This document shows positions 57,473 through 64,000 of a stretch of 64,000 bases of DNA, in pieces (positions within the stretch are counted from its first letter, which is position 1; every line of letters begins with the position of its first letter). The stretch spans positions 5,034,071 through 5,098,070 of the forward strand of contig NZ_CP031704.1 in the NCBI RefSeq assembly GCF_003428335.1, in the 5' to 3' direction. The position numbers were made by a program, and so were the translations under genes. The DNA comes from Solimonas sp. K1W22B-7. GTDB lineage: Bacteria > Pseudomonadota > Gammaproteobacteria > Nevskiales > Nevskiaceae. The notes under the pieces are model-generated. The model had not been told where the DNA came from. It was given only the letters and a program-made list of their open reading frames with translations, and searched no databases.

Positions 57473-57581
57473 GTAGGGTGCGCATCGCGCACGCAGGGCA
57501 GCTCGGCAATCGCTTCAATGGTGCGCAGTGCGCGCCCTACAGTCGGATCAACCCCCAGATCGCGAGCAAGCTCGCTCCTAC
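57473..57581. repeat. Two adjacent palindromic repeats between convergent genes
   Basis: GTAGGGTGCGC (57473-57483) faces GCGCGCCCTAC (57530-57540), complementary with one G-T pair, and GCGAGC-AA-GCTCGC (57562-57575) forms a short stem preceding CTAC. The second resembles the TAGGAGCGAGCTTGCTCGC repeats of pseudomonad and xanthomonad genomes. They separate the convergent genes ending at 57441 and 57619. Confidence 0.6.
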
Positions 57582-57618
57582 GATCCTGGCAAGGGAACAA
57601 TTGCCCAAGGCAATCCCC

Positions 57619-58935
57619 TTATTCAGAACGCTCCGCCCGTAACTTCCGCGTCTGCGTCGGAGCCCCCGTCACCAGCCGATCGCCGATGTGCCGCGTGAAG
57701 TACTTCCAGGTCCACTGCACGAACACCCGCAGCCGCTGCGCACCATCGACCAGCGCCGCGATGTGGACGAAGGCCCAGGCCAGCCAGGCGAACAGGCCGG
57801 TGACCTTCATGAACTTCAGGTCACCCACCGCCTTGTTCATGCCGATCACGGCCATCGTGCCGCGGTCCAGGTACTTGAAGGGCTTGGGCGGCTTGGCGCC
57901 GGTGACTCGGGAGTGCAGCAGGTCGGCGACGTAGCGGCCCTGCTGCATCGCGGCGGGGGCCAGGCCCGGCACTTCGCGGCCGGTGGCGTCGGTGAGGCGG
58001 CCGAGGTCGCCCACCACGAAGATTTCCGGATGCCCCGTCAGCGAACAGTCCGGCTGGACCTGCACGCGGCCGCCGCGGTCCAGTTGCACGCCGGTGCGCT
58101 GCGCCAGGATTTCACCGAACAGCGAGGCGCGCACGCCGGCCGCCCAGAGGATGGTGTGGGTCTTGATCGTCTCGCGCGTCTCACCCTTCTTGGTGCGCAC
58201 GTAGTCGGCGCCGATGTCCTCGACCATGGTCTCGGTCATCACCGTCACGCCGAGCTGCTCCAGGTGCTTGCGAGCCGCCTTGCGCAGCGACTCGTCGTAG
58301 ACCGGCAGCACGTCCTTGGCGCCCTCGATCAGCAGGATGCGCGCCTGCGCCGGATCGACGCCACGGAAGTCGCGGCGCATGGTCTTGTGCGCCAGCTCGC
58401 CGATGGCGCCGGCCAGTTCCACGCCGGTGGGACCGGCACCGACCACCACGAAGTTCAGCAGCTCGCGGCGCAGCGCCTCGTCCTCGGTCAGCTCGGCGCG
58501 CTCGAAGGCGCTGAAGATCTTGCGGCGCATTTCCAGCGCGTGCTCCAGCGTCTTCAGGCCGGGCGCGAACTCGCGCCATTCCTCGCGGCCGAAGTAGTGA
58601 TGCTTGACGCCGGTGGCGACGATCAGCGTGTCGTACTTCAGTTCGCCGAACTCGTGCTTCAGCAGCCGCGCCTGCGGATCCACGTCGAAGGCGGTGGTCG
58701 CCAGGCAGCGCACCTTGGGGTACTTGCGCAGCACTACGCGCTGCGGGATGGCGATGTCGCCGGTGGACAGCGAGCCGGTCGCCACCTGGTACAGCAGCGG
58801 CTGGAACAGCTGGAAGTTGCGCTTGTCGAGCAGGGTCACGCGGTAGCCGCGCTGGCCCAGGCGCTTCGCCGCATGCAGGCCGGCGAAACCGCCGCCGACG
58901 ATGACGACGTGATGCTGGTCGGGGGTCGAACTCAT
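57619..58935 (-). CDS. ndh: Type II NADH dehydrogenase (NDH-2)
   Basis: A 438-residue single-subunit NADH:quinone oxidoreductase. FAD motif GGGFAGLHAAKRLG, QPLLYQVATG, NAD motif VVVGAGPTGVELAG, the FAD-contact PEIFVVGDLGRLTD and AAMQQGRYVA near the C-terminus. A hydrophobic stretch (GLFAWLAWAFVHIAALVDG) and a basic tail fix it to the membrane surface. It oxidises NADH without pumping protons. Confidence 0.92.
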   Translation of the reverse strand: MSSTPDQHHVVIVGGGFAGLHAAKRLGQRGYRVTLLDKRNFQLFQPLLYQVATGSLSTGDIAIPQRVVLRKYPKVRCLATTAFDVDPQARLLKHEFGELKYDTLIVATGVKHHYFGREEWREFAPGLKTLEHALEMRRKIFSAFERAELTEDEALRRELLNFVVVGAGPTGVELAGAIGELAHKTMRRDFRGVDPAQARILLIEGAKDVLPVYDESLRKAARKHLEQLGVTVMTETMVEDIGADYVRTKKGETRETIKTHTILWAAGVRASLFGEILAQRTGVQLDRGGRVQVQPDCSLTGHPEIFVVGDLGRLTDATGREVPGLAPAAMQQGRYVADLLHSRVTGAKPPKPFKYLDRGTMAVIGMNKAVGDLKFMKVTGLFAWLAWAFVHIAALVDGAQRLRVFVQWTWKYFTRHIGDRLVTGAPTQTRKLRAERSE

Positions 58936-58986
58936 GAAGTCTTTCTAGTGGTAATGTTGCACTGCGGCAAAGATTATCACAGGCTT

Positions 58987-59823
58987 TCAGCCGGGCGCGG
59001 ACAAGGCCTTGAACGGCGAGGATAAAGCCTTGTTTTTCGGATACTTGGCGTGCAGCCAGCGCTCCTGGAAGACGTAGCGGGCGACCCCCGAGATGTCATG
59101 GATGTACCAGGCGTTCATGGACGCGCCGACCGCCGCGCCCAGCACCGGCACCACGCCCATGATCTTGCGCCGTCCCAGTTGCACGCCGATGCGGCTGGCC
59201 AGGGTCTGCATGCTGAACACCGCCGCTTCCTTGGCCATCTCGCGTTCGGCGACCCGCTCCACGCCGTCGCGCCAGGCCGCGTCCAGCAGGTCACCGCGGG
59301 TGCGCAGCGCCGCCAGCGCGGCGTCTTTTTCATCCCGGGAATTGGCCGAGGCCAGGGCGAAGATGCCGATGGCCAGGGACTTGTGCGCCTGCAGCCCCTC
59401 CTCGCCGTAGCACATGGCGGTGCGATGGATGGTGCGCAGCGCCATGCCCAGCAGGGCCGGCACGTCCACCACCATGCCGGCAGCCCCGGCGATGCCGAAC
59501 ACCGCGCCGCCGGCACCGGCGATCGCCATCGCGCGACGCTCGACCTGCCGGGACAGCTGGTCACAAACCTCCAGCGGCAGTTCGCGCAACTGCTGCGGCG
59601 CATCGACCCCGGCGGTCTTGAGCAGGGCGTCGCGGCCGGAATAGCGGAAGGCGACGTCGTTGAGCCCGTGCAGGGCGGCGCGCAATGCCGATACCGGCAC
59701 CAGGCTCTTGACCGCGGTGGCCGCCGAGGCGCCGGGCTTGGCCAGCAGGCGCGTGCCCCAGCCCGGCGATTCCTGCTCCCAGGCGCGCAGCGCCTCCAGT
59801 TGCAGCTGTTCGTACTCGGTCAT
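58987..59823 (-). CDS. EcsC-family protein
   Basis: A 278-residue protein matching EcsC: EYEQLQLEALRAWEQESPGWGTRLL, a Gly-rich hydrophobic region AIAGAGGAVFGIAGAAGMVVDVPALLGMALRTIHRTAMCYGE, KSLAIGIFALASANS, and GVVPVLGAAVGASMNAWYIHDISGVARYVFQERWL. EcsC proteins are membrane associated and of unknown biochemical role. It lies upstream of ndh with a 51-base gap, and is divergent from the NRDE gene at 59874. Confidence 0.88.
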   Translation of the reverse strand: MTEYEQLQLEALRAWEQESPGWGTRLLAKPGASAATAVKSLVPVSALRAALHGLNDVAFRYSGRDALLKTAGVDAPQQLRELPLEVCDQLSRQVERRAMAIAGAGGAVFGIAGAAGMVVDVPALLGMALRTIHRTAMCYGEEGLQAHKSLAIGIFALASANSRDEKDAALAALRTRGDLLDAAWRDGVERVAEREMAKEAAVFSMQTLASRIGVQLGRRKIMGVVPVLGAAVGASMNAWYIHDISGVARYVFQERWLHAKYPKNKALSSPFKALSAPG

Positions 59824-59873
59824 GTTGCGGCACCCGGTTGACGTCCCGACCAGTCTGACAACATTCTGCCGCC

Positions 59874-60641
59874 ATGTGTTTAATCGCCCTCGCCTGGCAG
59901 GCCCATCCGCGTTACCCGCTCGTGCTGGCGGCCAACCGCGACGAATTCCATCACCGCCCCACCGCTCCGGCGGCGTTCTGGGCGGACGCCCCCGGCGTTT
60001 TCGGGGGGCGCGACCTGTCGCAGCACGGCAGCTGGCTGGCGGCCTCGCGCGGCGGCCGCATCGCCGCAGTGACCAACGTGCGGCGCATGATCCCGCCCAA
60101 CCCGCATGCGCCCTCGCGCGGCGTGCTGGTGTCGGACTTCGTCGGCGGCAGCCTGAGCTGTGCCGAATACGCCGACCAGCTGTCCGGCGGCGCGGCGCTG
60201 TTTTCCGGCTTCAACCTGCTGCTGATCGACCGCGACAGCGCCCTGTACGTGACCAACCAGCCGAGCTACCGCATCGAGACCCTGCGGCCCGGCGTGCATG
60301 GCTTGAGCAATGCCACGCTGGATACGCCCTGGCCCAAGCTGCGGCGCCTGCGTGACGGCCTGTCGACCTGGGTGGCGCGCGAGCAGACCGACGAGGACGG
60401 CCTGTTCGCGCTGATGGGCGATGCCCGCCCGGCGGACGACAGCGAACTGCCCGACACCGGCGTCGGCCTGGAGATGGAACGCTTCCTGTCCCCCCCTTTC
60501 ATCCGCGGGCCGCACTACGGCACGCGCAGCAGCAGCCTGCTGCTGGCCACGGAAGGGGAGCTGCACTTCCGCGAGCGCCGCTACGGCGCCGACGGCCTTC
60601 CGTCCGGCGAGACCGACGAACGCATCGCATTGCAGAGCTGA
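59874..60641 (+). CDS. NRDE-family (TANGO2-like) protein
   Basis: A 255-residue protein with an N-terminal Cys2 (MCLIALAW) and the name-giving ANRDEFHHRP motif (19-28), then VFGGRDLSQHGSWLAAS and FNLLLIDRDSALYVTNQPS, and GPHYGTRSSSLLLATE. The NRDE/TANGO2 family has an Ntn-hydrolase-like fold with a nucleophilic N-terminal Cys and is linked to heme trafficking in some organisms. It lies one base upstream of the next regulatory gene. Confidence 0.88.
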   Translation: MCLIALAWQAHPRYPLVLAANRDEFHHRPTAPAAFWADAPGVFGGRDLSQHGSWLAASRGGRIAAVTNVRRMIPPNPHAPSRGVLVSDFVGGSLSCAEYADQLSGGAALFSGFNLLLIDRDSALYVTNQPSYRIETLRPGVHGLSNATLDTPWPKLRRLRDGLSTWVAREQTDEDGLFALMGDARPADDSELPDTGVGLEMERFLSPPFIRGPHYGTRSSSLLLATEGELHFRERRYGADGLPSGETDERIALQS

Positions 60642-60642
60642 C

Positions 60643-62061
60643 ATGCCTCGCAAGCGGGAACAGGTACGACTCCCCGACGCGGCTCCGACCGCCGCGGTGT
60701 GGCGCAGCGCGCGCTTCGAGATCGACGAGGGCCGGCGCGAGCTGCGCGTCGGCGGCCGGCCGGTGGAGCTGGAGTCCAAGCCCTTCGACCTGCTGCTGAT
60801 GCTGGCCCGCCACGGCGAGCAGGTGGTGACGCGCGAATCCCTGCTGGAAACGGTCTGGCGCGGCCGCGTGCTGAGCGACTCGGCGCTGGCCAAGTGCGTC
60901 AGCAAGCTGCGCATGGCGCTGGGCGACGAGCGGCAGGAGACGGTGCTGACGGTGCATGGCATCGGCTACCGCCTGGGTCTGCCGGTGCAGCGCGTGACCG
61001 CCGCCGCCGCGCCCGCCGCGGAACCGCCTGCGGCACCGCAGGCCGCGACGACGCCCGCGGCCGGTGCGCTGCTGTCGCTGGTGCTGGGCCAGGCCATCGG
61101 CACGATCCGCTACGGCGACTCGCTGGGCGCGCGCATCCGCGCCGGCGATGCGCTGGAGATCGGCGCGGCGCTCGAGGGCTGGCTGCAGCGCGGCGCCGCC
61201 GCCGGCGACACCCCGGCGCTGCTGGAGCAGGCCGCCGCGATGATCGAGGCACGCTTCGGCGCCCGCCCCGAGATCTACGGGCCGACCTCGCTCAACCTCG
61301 CCGCCGGCCTGCAGAACCTGGGCCGGCGCGACACCGCGCAGGCGCTGCTGCTGCGCGCCCTGAAGCGCATCGAGACCCAGGCCTCGCCGCTGACCCTGGA
61401 CCTGCGCGTGCAGCTGGCCGACCTGTCGCTGGAACTGGGGCAGTACGACGAGGCCGAACGCCTGCTGCGGCAGGTGATGATCGAGGCCGAGGCCTGGTAC
61501 GGCAGCCGCTCCACCGCGATGCTCGACGCGCGCCAGGGCCTGGCGGCACTGGATCTGGAACGCGAGCATGCGGTGCAGGCCGAGGAACGCCTGCGCGCCC
61601 TGCTGGCCGATGTCGAGCGCTGGTATCCGCAGAACGAGGAGCGCGCCAGCACCGTGCGCTGGCAGCTGGCGCGGGCGCTGCTGCTGCGCGGCGAGCTGGA
61701 CGAGGCCGGGCAGTTGCTCGACAGCGTGATCCGCCGCTGGGGCCTGCGCTTCGACCTGGGCAGCGCGGTCTACCACGAGCTGCGCCTCAGCGTCAGCCTG
61801 CTGCGGCGCCTGCAGGGCCGGCTCGACGAAGCCCAGCAGATCGTCGACCAGCTGCTGCAGCGCACCGCCACCAGCGCACCGGAAACGCACCGCGTACGCC
61901 TGCTGGCATTGCAGCAGCGCGCGCTGCTGGCGCTGCGCCGCGGCCAGGCCGAGCAGGCGCGGCACGACCTGGAATCCGCGCGGGCCGACAGCCTGCGCTA
62001 CTTCGGCGCGACGCACCCGCAGACGCAGCGGATCGCGGTGGAGTTGCAGCGGCTGCAGTAG
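60643..62061 (+). CDS. Winged-helix (CadC/OmpR-type) DNA-binding protein with TPR domain
   Basis: A 472-residue protein. Residues 20-115 are an OmpR/CadC-type winged helix (RSARFEIDEGRRELRVGGRPVELESKPFDLLLMLARHG, RESLLETVWRGRVLSDSALAKCVSKLRMALGDERQETVLTVHGIGYRLG). A Pro/Ala linker follows, and from about residue 170 to the end a run of tetratricopeptide-like repeats (LNLAAGLQNLGRRDTAQALLLRALKRIE, LADLSLELGQYDEAERLLRQVM, LEREHAVQAEERLRALL). No transmembrane helix is evident. It is translated one base after the NRDE stop. Confidence 0.85.
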   Translation: MPRKREQVRLPDAAPTAAVWRSARFEIDEGRRELRVGGRPVELESKPFDLLLMLARHGEQVVTRESLLETVWRGRVLSDSALAKCVSKLRMALGDERQETVLTVHGIGYRLGLPVQRVTAAAAPAAEPPAAPQAATTPAAGALLSLVLGQAIGTIRYGDSLGARIRAGDALEIGAALEGWLQRGAAAGDTPALLEQAAAMIEARFGARPEIYGPTSLNLAAGLQNLGRRDTAQALLLRALKRIETQASPLTLDLRVQLADLSLELGQYDEAERLLRQVMIEAEAWYGSRSTAMLDARQGLAALDLEREHAVQAEERLRALLADVERWYPQNEERASTVRWQLARALLLRGELDEAGQLLDSVIRRWGLRFDLGSAVYHELRLSVSLLRRLQGRLDEAQQIVDQLLQRTATSAPETHRVRLLALQQRALLALRRGQAEQARHDLESARADSLRYFGATHPQTQRIAVELQRLQ

Positions 62062-62075
62062 AGCCGGGAAGATTT

Positions 62076-62151
62076 CAGTCCGCAAATAAACGCGAATCAA
62101 CGCAAATTCAAGAATGGGTGCTTGCGTGTATTTGCGTCCATTTGCGGACTG
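62076..62151. repeat. Nested inverted repeat between convergent genes
   Basis: Outer arms CAGTCCGCAAAT (62076-62087) and ATTTGCGGACTG (62140-62151) are exactly complementary; inner arms ACGCAAAT (62100-62107) and ATTTGCGT (62130-62137) nest inside. It is AT-richer than its surroundings and repeats CGCAAAT and CGCGAAT words, as in short dispersed repeat families. It separates convergent genes ending at 62061 and 62170 and may end both transcripts. Confidence 0.65.
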
Positions 62152-62169
62152 CCTGGTCTTTGTATCGCC

Positions 62170-63228
62170 CTACGCCAGGTCCCCGACCGGAATCGCGTCG
62201 TACCCGCCTTCAAGGTACCGCGCGTCGTAGCCGTACTTCGACATCATGTAGGCGATCACCGGCGAGTCGCGGCGGTTGTCGCAGACCACGATGTAGCGGT
62301 ACGAGGGATCGGCGGTGAACAGGCGCGCGCGCACCACCGGGTGCGGGATGTAGATCGCCTCCGGCAGGCGCCGTCCGCCGATCTCGCCGGGCAGGCGCAC
62401 GTCGAGCCAGCGCGCGCCGCTGCCGGCCATCTCGCGGGCCTCGGCATAGCTCACCGGCAGCGCCAGCGCCGGCTGCAGCAGGCGGCGGAAATCGTCGCCG
62501 GACAGGCGCATCAGGCAGCCGTCGGTCAGCATGCGCACGCTGGCATTTCGCGGGCTCTGTGCCAGGAGGCCGTCCTCGCCCAGCGTGGCGCCTGGGCCGT
62601 ACTCGGCCACGCGCATCGGCTCCGGCAGGTCGGGCAGACGCCGCGTCACCTCGCAGCTGCCCTCCGCGACGATATAGAAACAGTCGGCGGTCTCGCCCTC
62701 GCGGATGAAGCAGTCGCCGGCGCGCACCGGCACCGGCAGCAGCGCACGGAACAGCTGGTCCAGGCGGTCGCGGCCGATGCCGGCGTAGCCGCGCGCGCGC
62801 AGGAAGGCCTCGGGCCAGGCGCCGCCGGGCACCGCGTCGGCATAGGCCAGCTCGATCGCGTGCGCGCTGTCGGGCTGGTCGCTCAGCATCACCTGGTTGA
62901 GCAGTTCGCGGTCCACCTCGAGCAGCCGGCTGGGCGCGGCAACGCGCAGTTCCTGGGCGCTGGGGACGTCCTGCGGCAGCGCCACCGGGGCCGCGCCGGG
63001 CGCCACTTCCGGCGCCAGCAGCAGGCGGCCGTGGGCATCGAGCAGTTCGACCCGGCCGGCCAGCAGGTAATAGTGGCTGGCCGGGGTCTCGCCGACCCCG
63101 AACAGCCGGGTGCCAGCGGCCACCTCGCGCAGGCGCAGGCCCGCGGACAACTGCGCCAGCGCCTCCGGGCTCAACCGGTTCAGCGGGTAGATGTCGCGGA
63201 AATCGAGGGCAGTGACGGCGCTGCTCAT
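62170..63228 (-). CDS. Double cyclic-nucleotide-binding domain protein fused to rhodanese
   Basis: A 352-residue cytosolic protein. Two cNMP-binding domains span about 12-115 and 150-250; the second has a phosphate-binding cassette with GEDGLL and PRNASV (Glu218, Arg227), so it may bind cAMP or cGMP, while the first lacks it. A C-terminal rhodanese domain (260-350) retains an active Cys316 in VVCDNRRDS. It would couple a nucleotide signal to sulfur transfer. It is divergent from a class III cyclase gene at 63407. Confidence 0.88.
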   Translation of the reverse strand: MSSAVTALDFRDIYPLNRLSPEALAQLSAGLRLREVAAGTRLFGVGETPASHYYLLAGRVELLDAHGRLLLAPEVAPGAAPVALPQDVPSAQELRVAAPSRLLEVDRELLNQVMLSDQPDSAHAIELAYADAVPGGAWPEAFLRARGYAGIGRDRLDQLFRALLPVPVRAGDCFIREGETADCFYIVAEGSCEVTRRLPDLPEPMRVAEYGPGATLGEDGLLAQSPRNASVRMLTDGCLMRLSGDDFRRLLQPALALPVSYAEAREMAGSGARWLDVRLPGEIGGRRLPEAIYIPHPVVRARLFTADPSYRYIVVCDNRRDSPVIAYMMSKYGYDARYLEGGYDAIPVGDLA

Positions 63229-63406
63229 GGGTTCAAGGCGTGGCCGGCAACCAGGCTGCCAGCGGATTCAGGTGTCGACAATCCTACCCCAGGGTGTGAT
63301 CCAGGCCCCGGATCGGGTTGACTTGAACGCGGCAAAGCCTTTGACTGCAAAGGAGACATTTACGGAGATTCAGGGCGGCGGGCTTTGTCCGGTGCCACTG
63401 TCATTC

Positions 63407-64000
63407 ATGCCAACCGGGCCAATGCAGGCTCCTGCCGGACGCCATCCGGCAAGCCCCGCCGATCCCGCCGAGGGCCGGCGGGCGCTGGCCCGCTACCTGC
63501 CGGCCTGCGTGCTGGCCGACTGCGCCGGCGCCTCGCCGCGGCAGCGGCGCTTCCGCGGCGCCGTGCTGGTGGCCGACATCGCCGGCTTCAGCCGCCTGAC
63601 CGAACGCTTTGCCGCCCAGGGACCGGAGGGCGCCGAGCGCCTGGCGGCCGTGCTCGATGCCTGGTTCGGCCGCATGACCGAGGCCGCCCTGGACCACGGT
63701 GGCGACGTCGTCGACTTCGTCGGCGATGCCCTGGTGGTCAGCTGGACCGGCGAAGACCTGCAGCAGGCGCTGCTGGGCGCCGCGCAGGCGGCCTGGGCGC
63801 TGCGCGCGGCCGGCGACGAGGTGGCCACGGCCACCGGCCTGGCGCTGAAGCAGCGCATCGCCATCGGCGCCGGCGAGCTGGCCCTGTTCGGCGTCGGCCT
63901 GGGCCAGCAATGGCATGGCCTGGTCGCCGGCGCGCCGGTGGCAGGTGCCGCCGCCCTGTACCGTCACGGCCAGCCGGGCGACATCCTGGTCTGCGCCGAC
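63407..64000 (+). CDS. Class III adenylate/guanylate cyclase, N-terminal part
   Basis: An open frame from an ATG at 63407 (an in-frame ATG at 63422 is also possible) runs off the right edge, giving at least 198 codons. It has the catalytic start RGAVLVADIAGFSRLTERFAAQG with the metal-binding Asp in VADIAGFS, then the second metal Asp in VVDFVGDALVVSW, and GLALKQRIAIGAGELALFGVG. The product is a class III nucleotide cyclase; the nature of the C-terminal region (often an ATPase/TPR module in such proteins) is beyond the window. It faces away from the cNMP-rhodanese gene, a logical pair for making and sensing the same signal. Confidence 0.85.
   Translation, partial: MPTGPMQAPAGRHPASPADPAEGRRALARYLPACVLADCAGASPRQRRFRGAVLVADIAGFSRLTERFAAQGPEGAERLAAVLDAWFGRMTEAALDHGGDVVDFVGDALVVSWTGEDLQQALLGAAQAAWALRAAGDEVATATGLALKQRIAIGAGELALFGVGLGQQWHGLVAGAPVAGAAALYRHGQPGDILVCAD

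Overview
The window is a GC-rich, tightly packed chromosomal segment from a Gram-negative bacterium. A gamma-proteobacterial type CysB, an NtrB/NtrC pair with a classical NtrC box, an AlkB-rubredoxin fusion, the DUF1329/DUF1302/MMPL exporter set and REP-like repeats of the type seen in xanthomonad and pseudomonad relatives suggest an aerobic hydrocarbon- or lipid-degrading gamma-proteobacterium, perhaps Nevskiales/Solimonadaceae. That placement is an inference. No rRNA, tRNA, CRISPR, insertion sequence or prophage was seen. Genes often overlap by 4 bases (ATGA or TTGA), and TTG starts recur.

Region 1 (1-11.2 kb, minus strand) is a metal/organosulfur block. cysB is translationally coupled to an MbnP-like copper-protein partner, an MbnH-like di-heme enzyme, a small histidine-containing membrane protein and a CusA-like RND pump. 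Downstream lie an oversized secreted SBP56/methanethiol-oxidase-like protein, a periplasmic parvulin, an ankyrin lipoprotein and the start of a CusB-like adaptor that runs off the left edge.

Region 2 (11.4-21.8 kb) is a sulfur island. A minus-strand operon encodes a rhodanese, serine acetyltransferase, XRE regulator, family 2A encapsulin shell (SrpI type) and its cysteine desulfurase cargo with a long disordered N-terminus. Divergent from it is an operon for a FadL-like outer-membrane channel, an uncharacterised secreted protein and a YeeE/YedE sulfur-transport pair. Together they suggest a route from uptake of a sulfur compound to cysteine synthesis and sulfur storage in a protein nanocompartment. 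A related AT-rich 18-base element lies in the cysB promoter and in the divergent promoter of the sulfur island.

Region 3 (21.9-37.4 kb) holds an enoyl-CoA hydratase, Xni nuclease, a LolA-like protein and a metal-dependent hydrolase/TetR pair. A likely catabolic operon follows: AraC regulator, Baeyer-Villiger-type monooxygenase, esterase, GMC alcohol dehydrogenase, SDR, acetoacetate-decarboxylase-like protein, acyl-CoA dehydrogenase, enoyl-CoA hydratase and nitronate-monooxygenase-like enzyme. It fits conversion of an alcohol or ketone to an ester, hydrolysis, then beta-oxidation.

Region 4 (37.4-44.7 kb) is regulatory: a hybrid histidine kinase and LuxR response regulator whose promoters carry near-identical palindromes, then ntrBC with an NtrC box and a terminator, a DUF4124 protein and an MmyB-type XRE regulator.

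Region 5 (44.8-57.4 kb) is an alkane-hydroxylase cluster: alkB-rubredoxin, MMPL/RND exporter, DUF1329, DUF1302 and YCF48-like protein on the minus strand, with a divergent AraC regulator, two small membrane proteins and two alpha/beta hydrolases. One of these hydrolases has an Asp nucleophile but lacks the catalytic His.

Region 6 (57.6-64 kb) has NDH-2, an EcsC-family protein, an NRDE protein, a winged-helix/TPR regulator, and a cNMP-binding/rhodanese fusion divergent from a class III nucleotide cyclase cut by the right edge. No gene-free gap exceeds about 280 bases.
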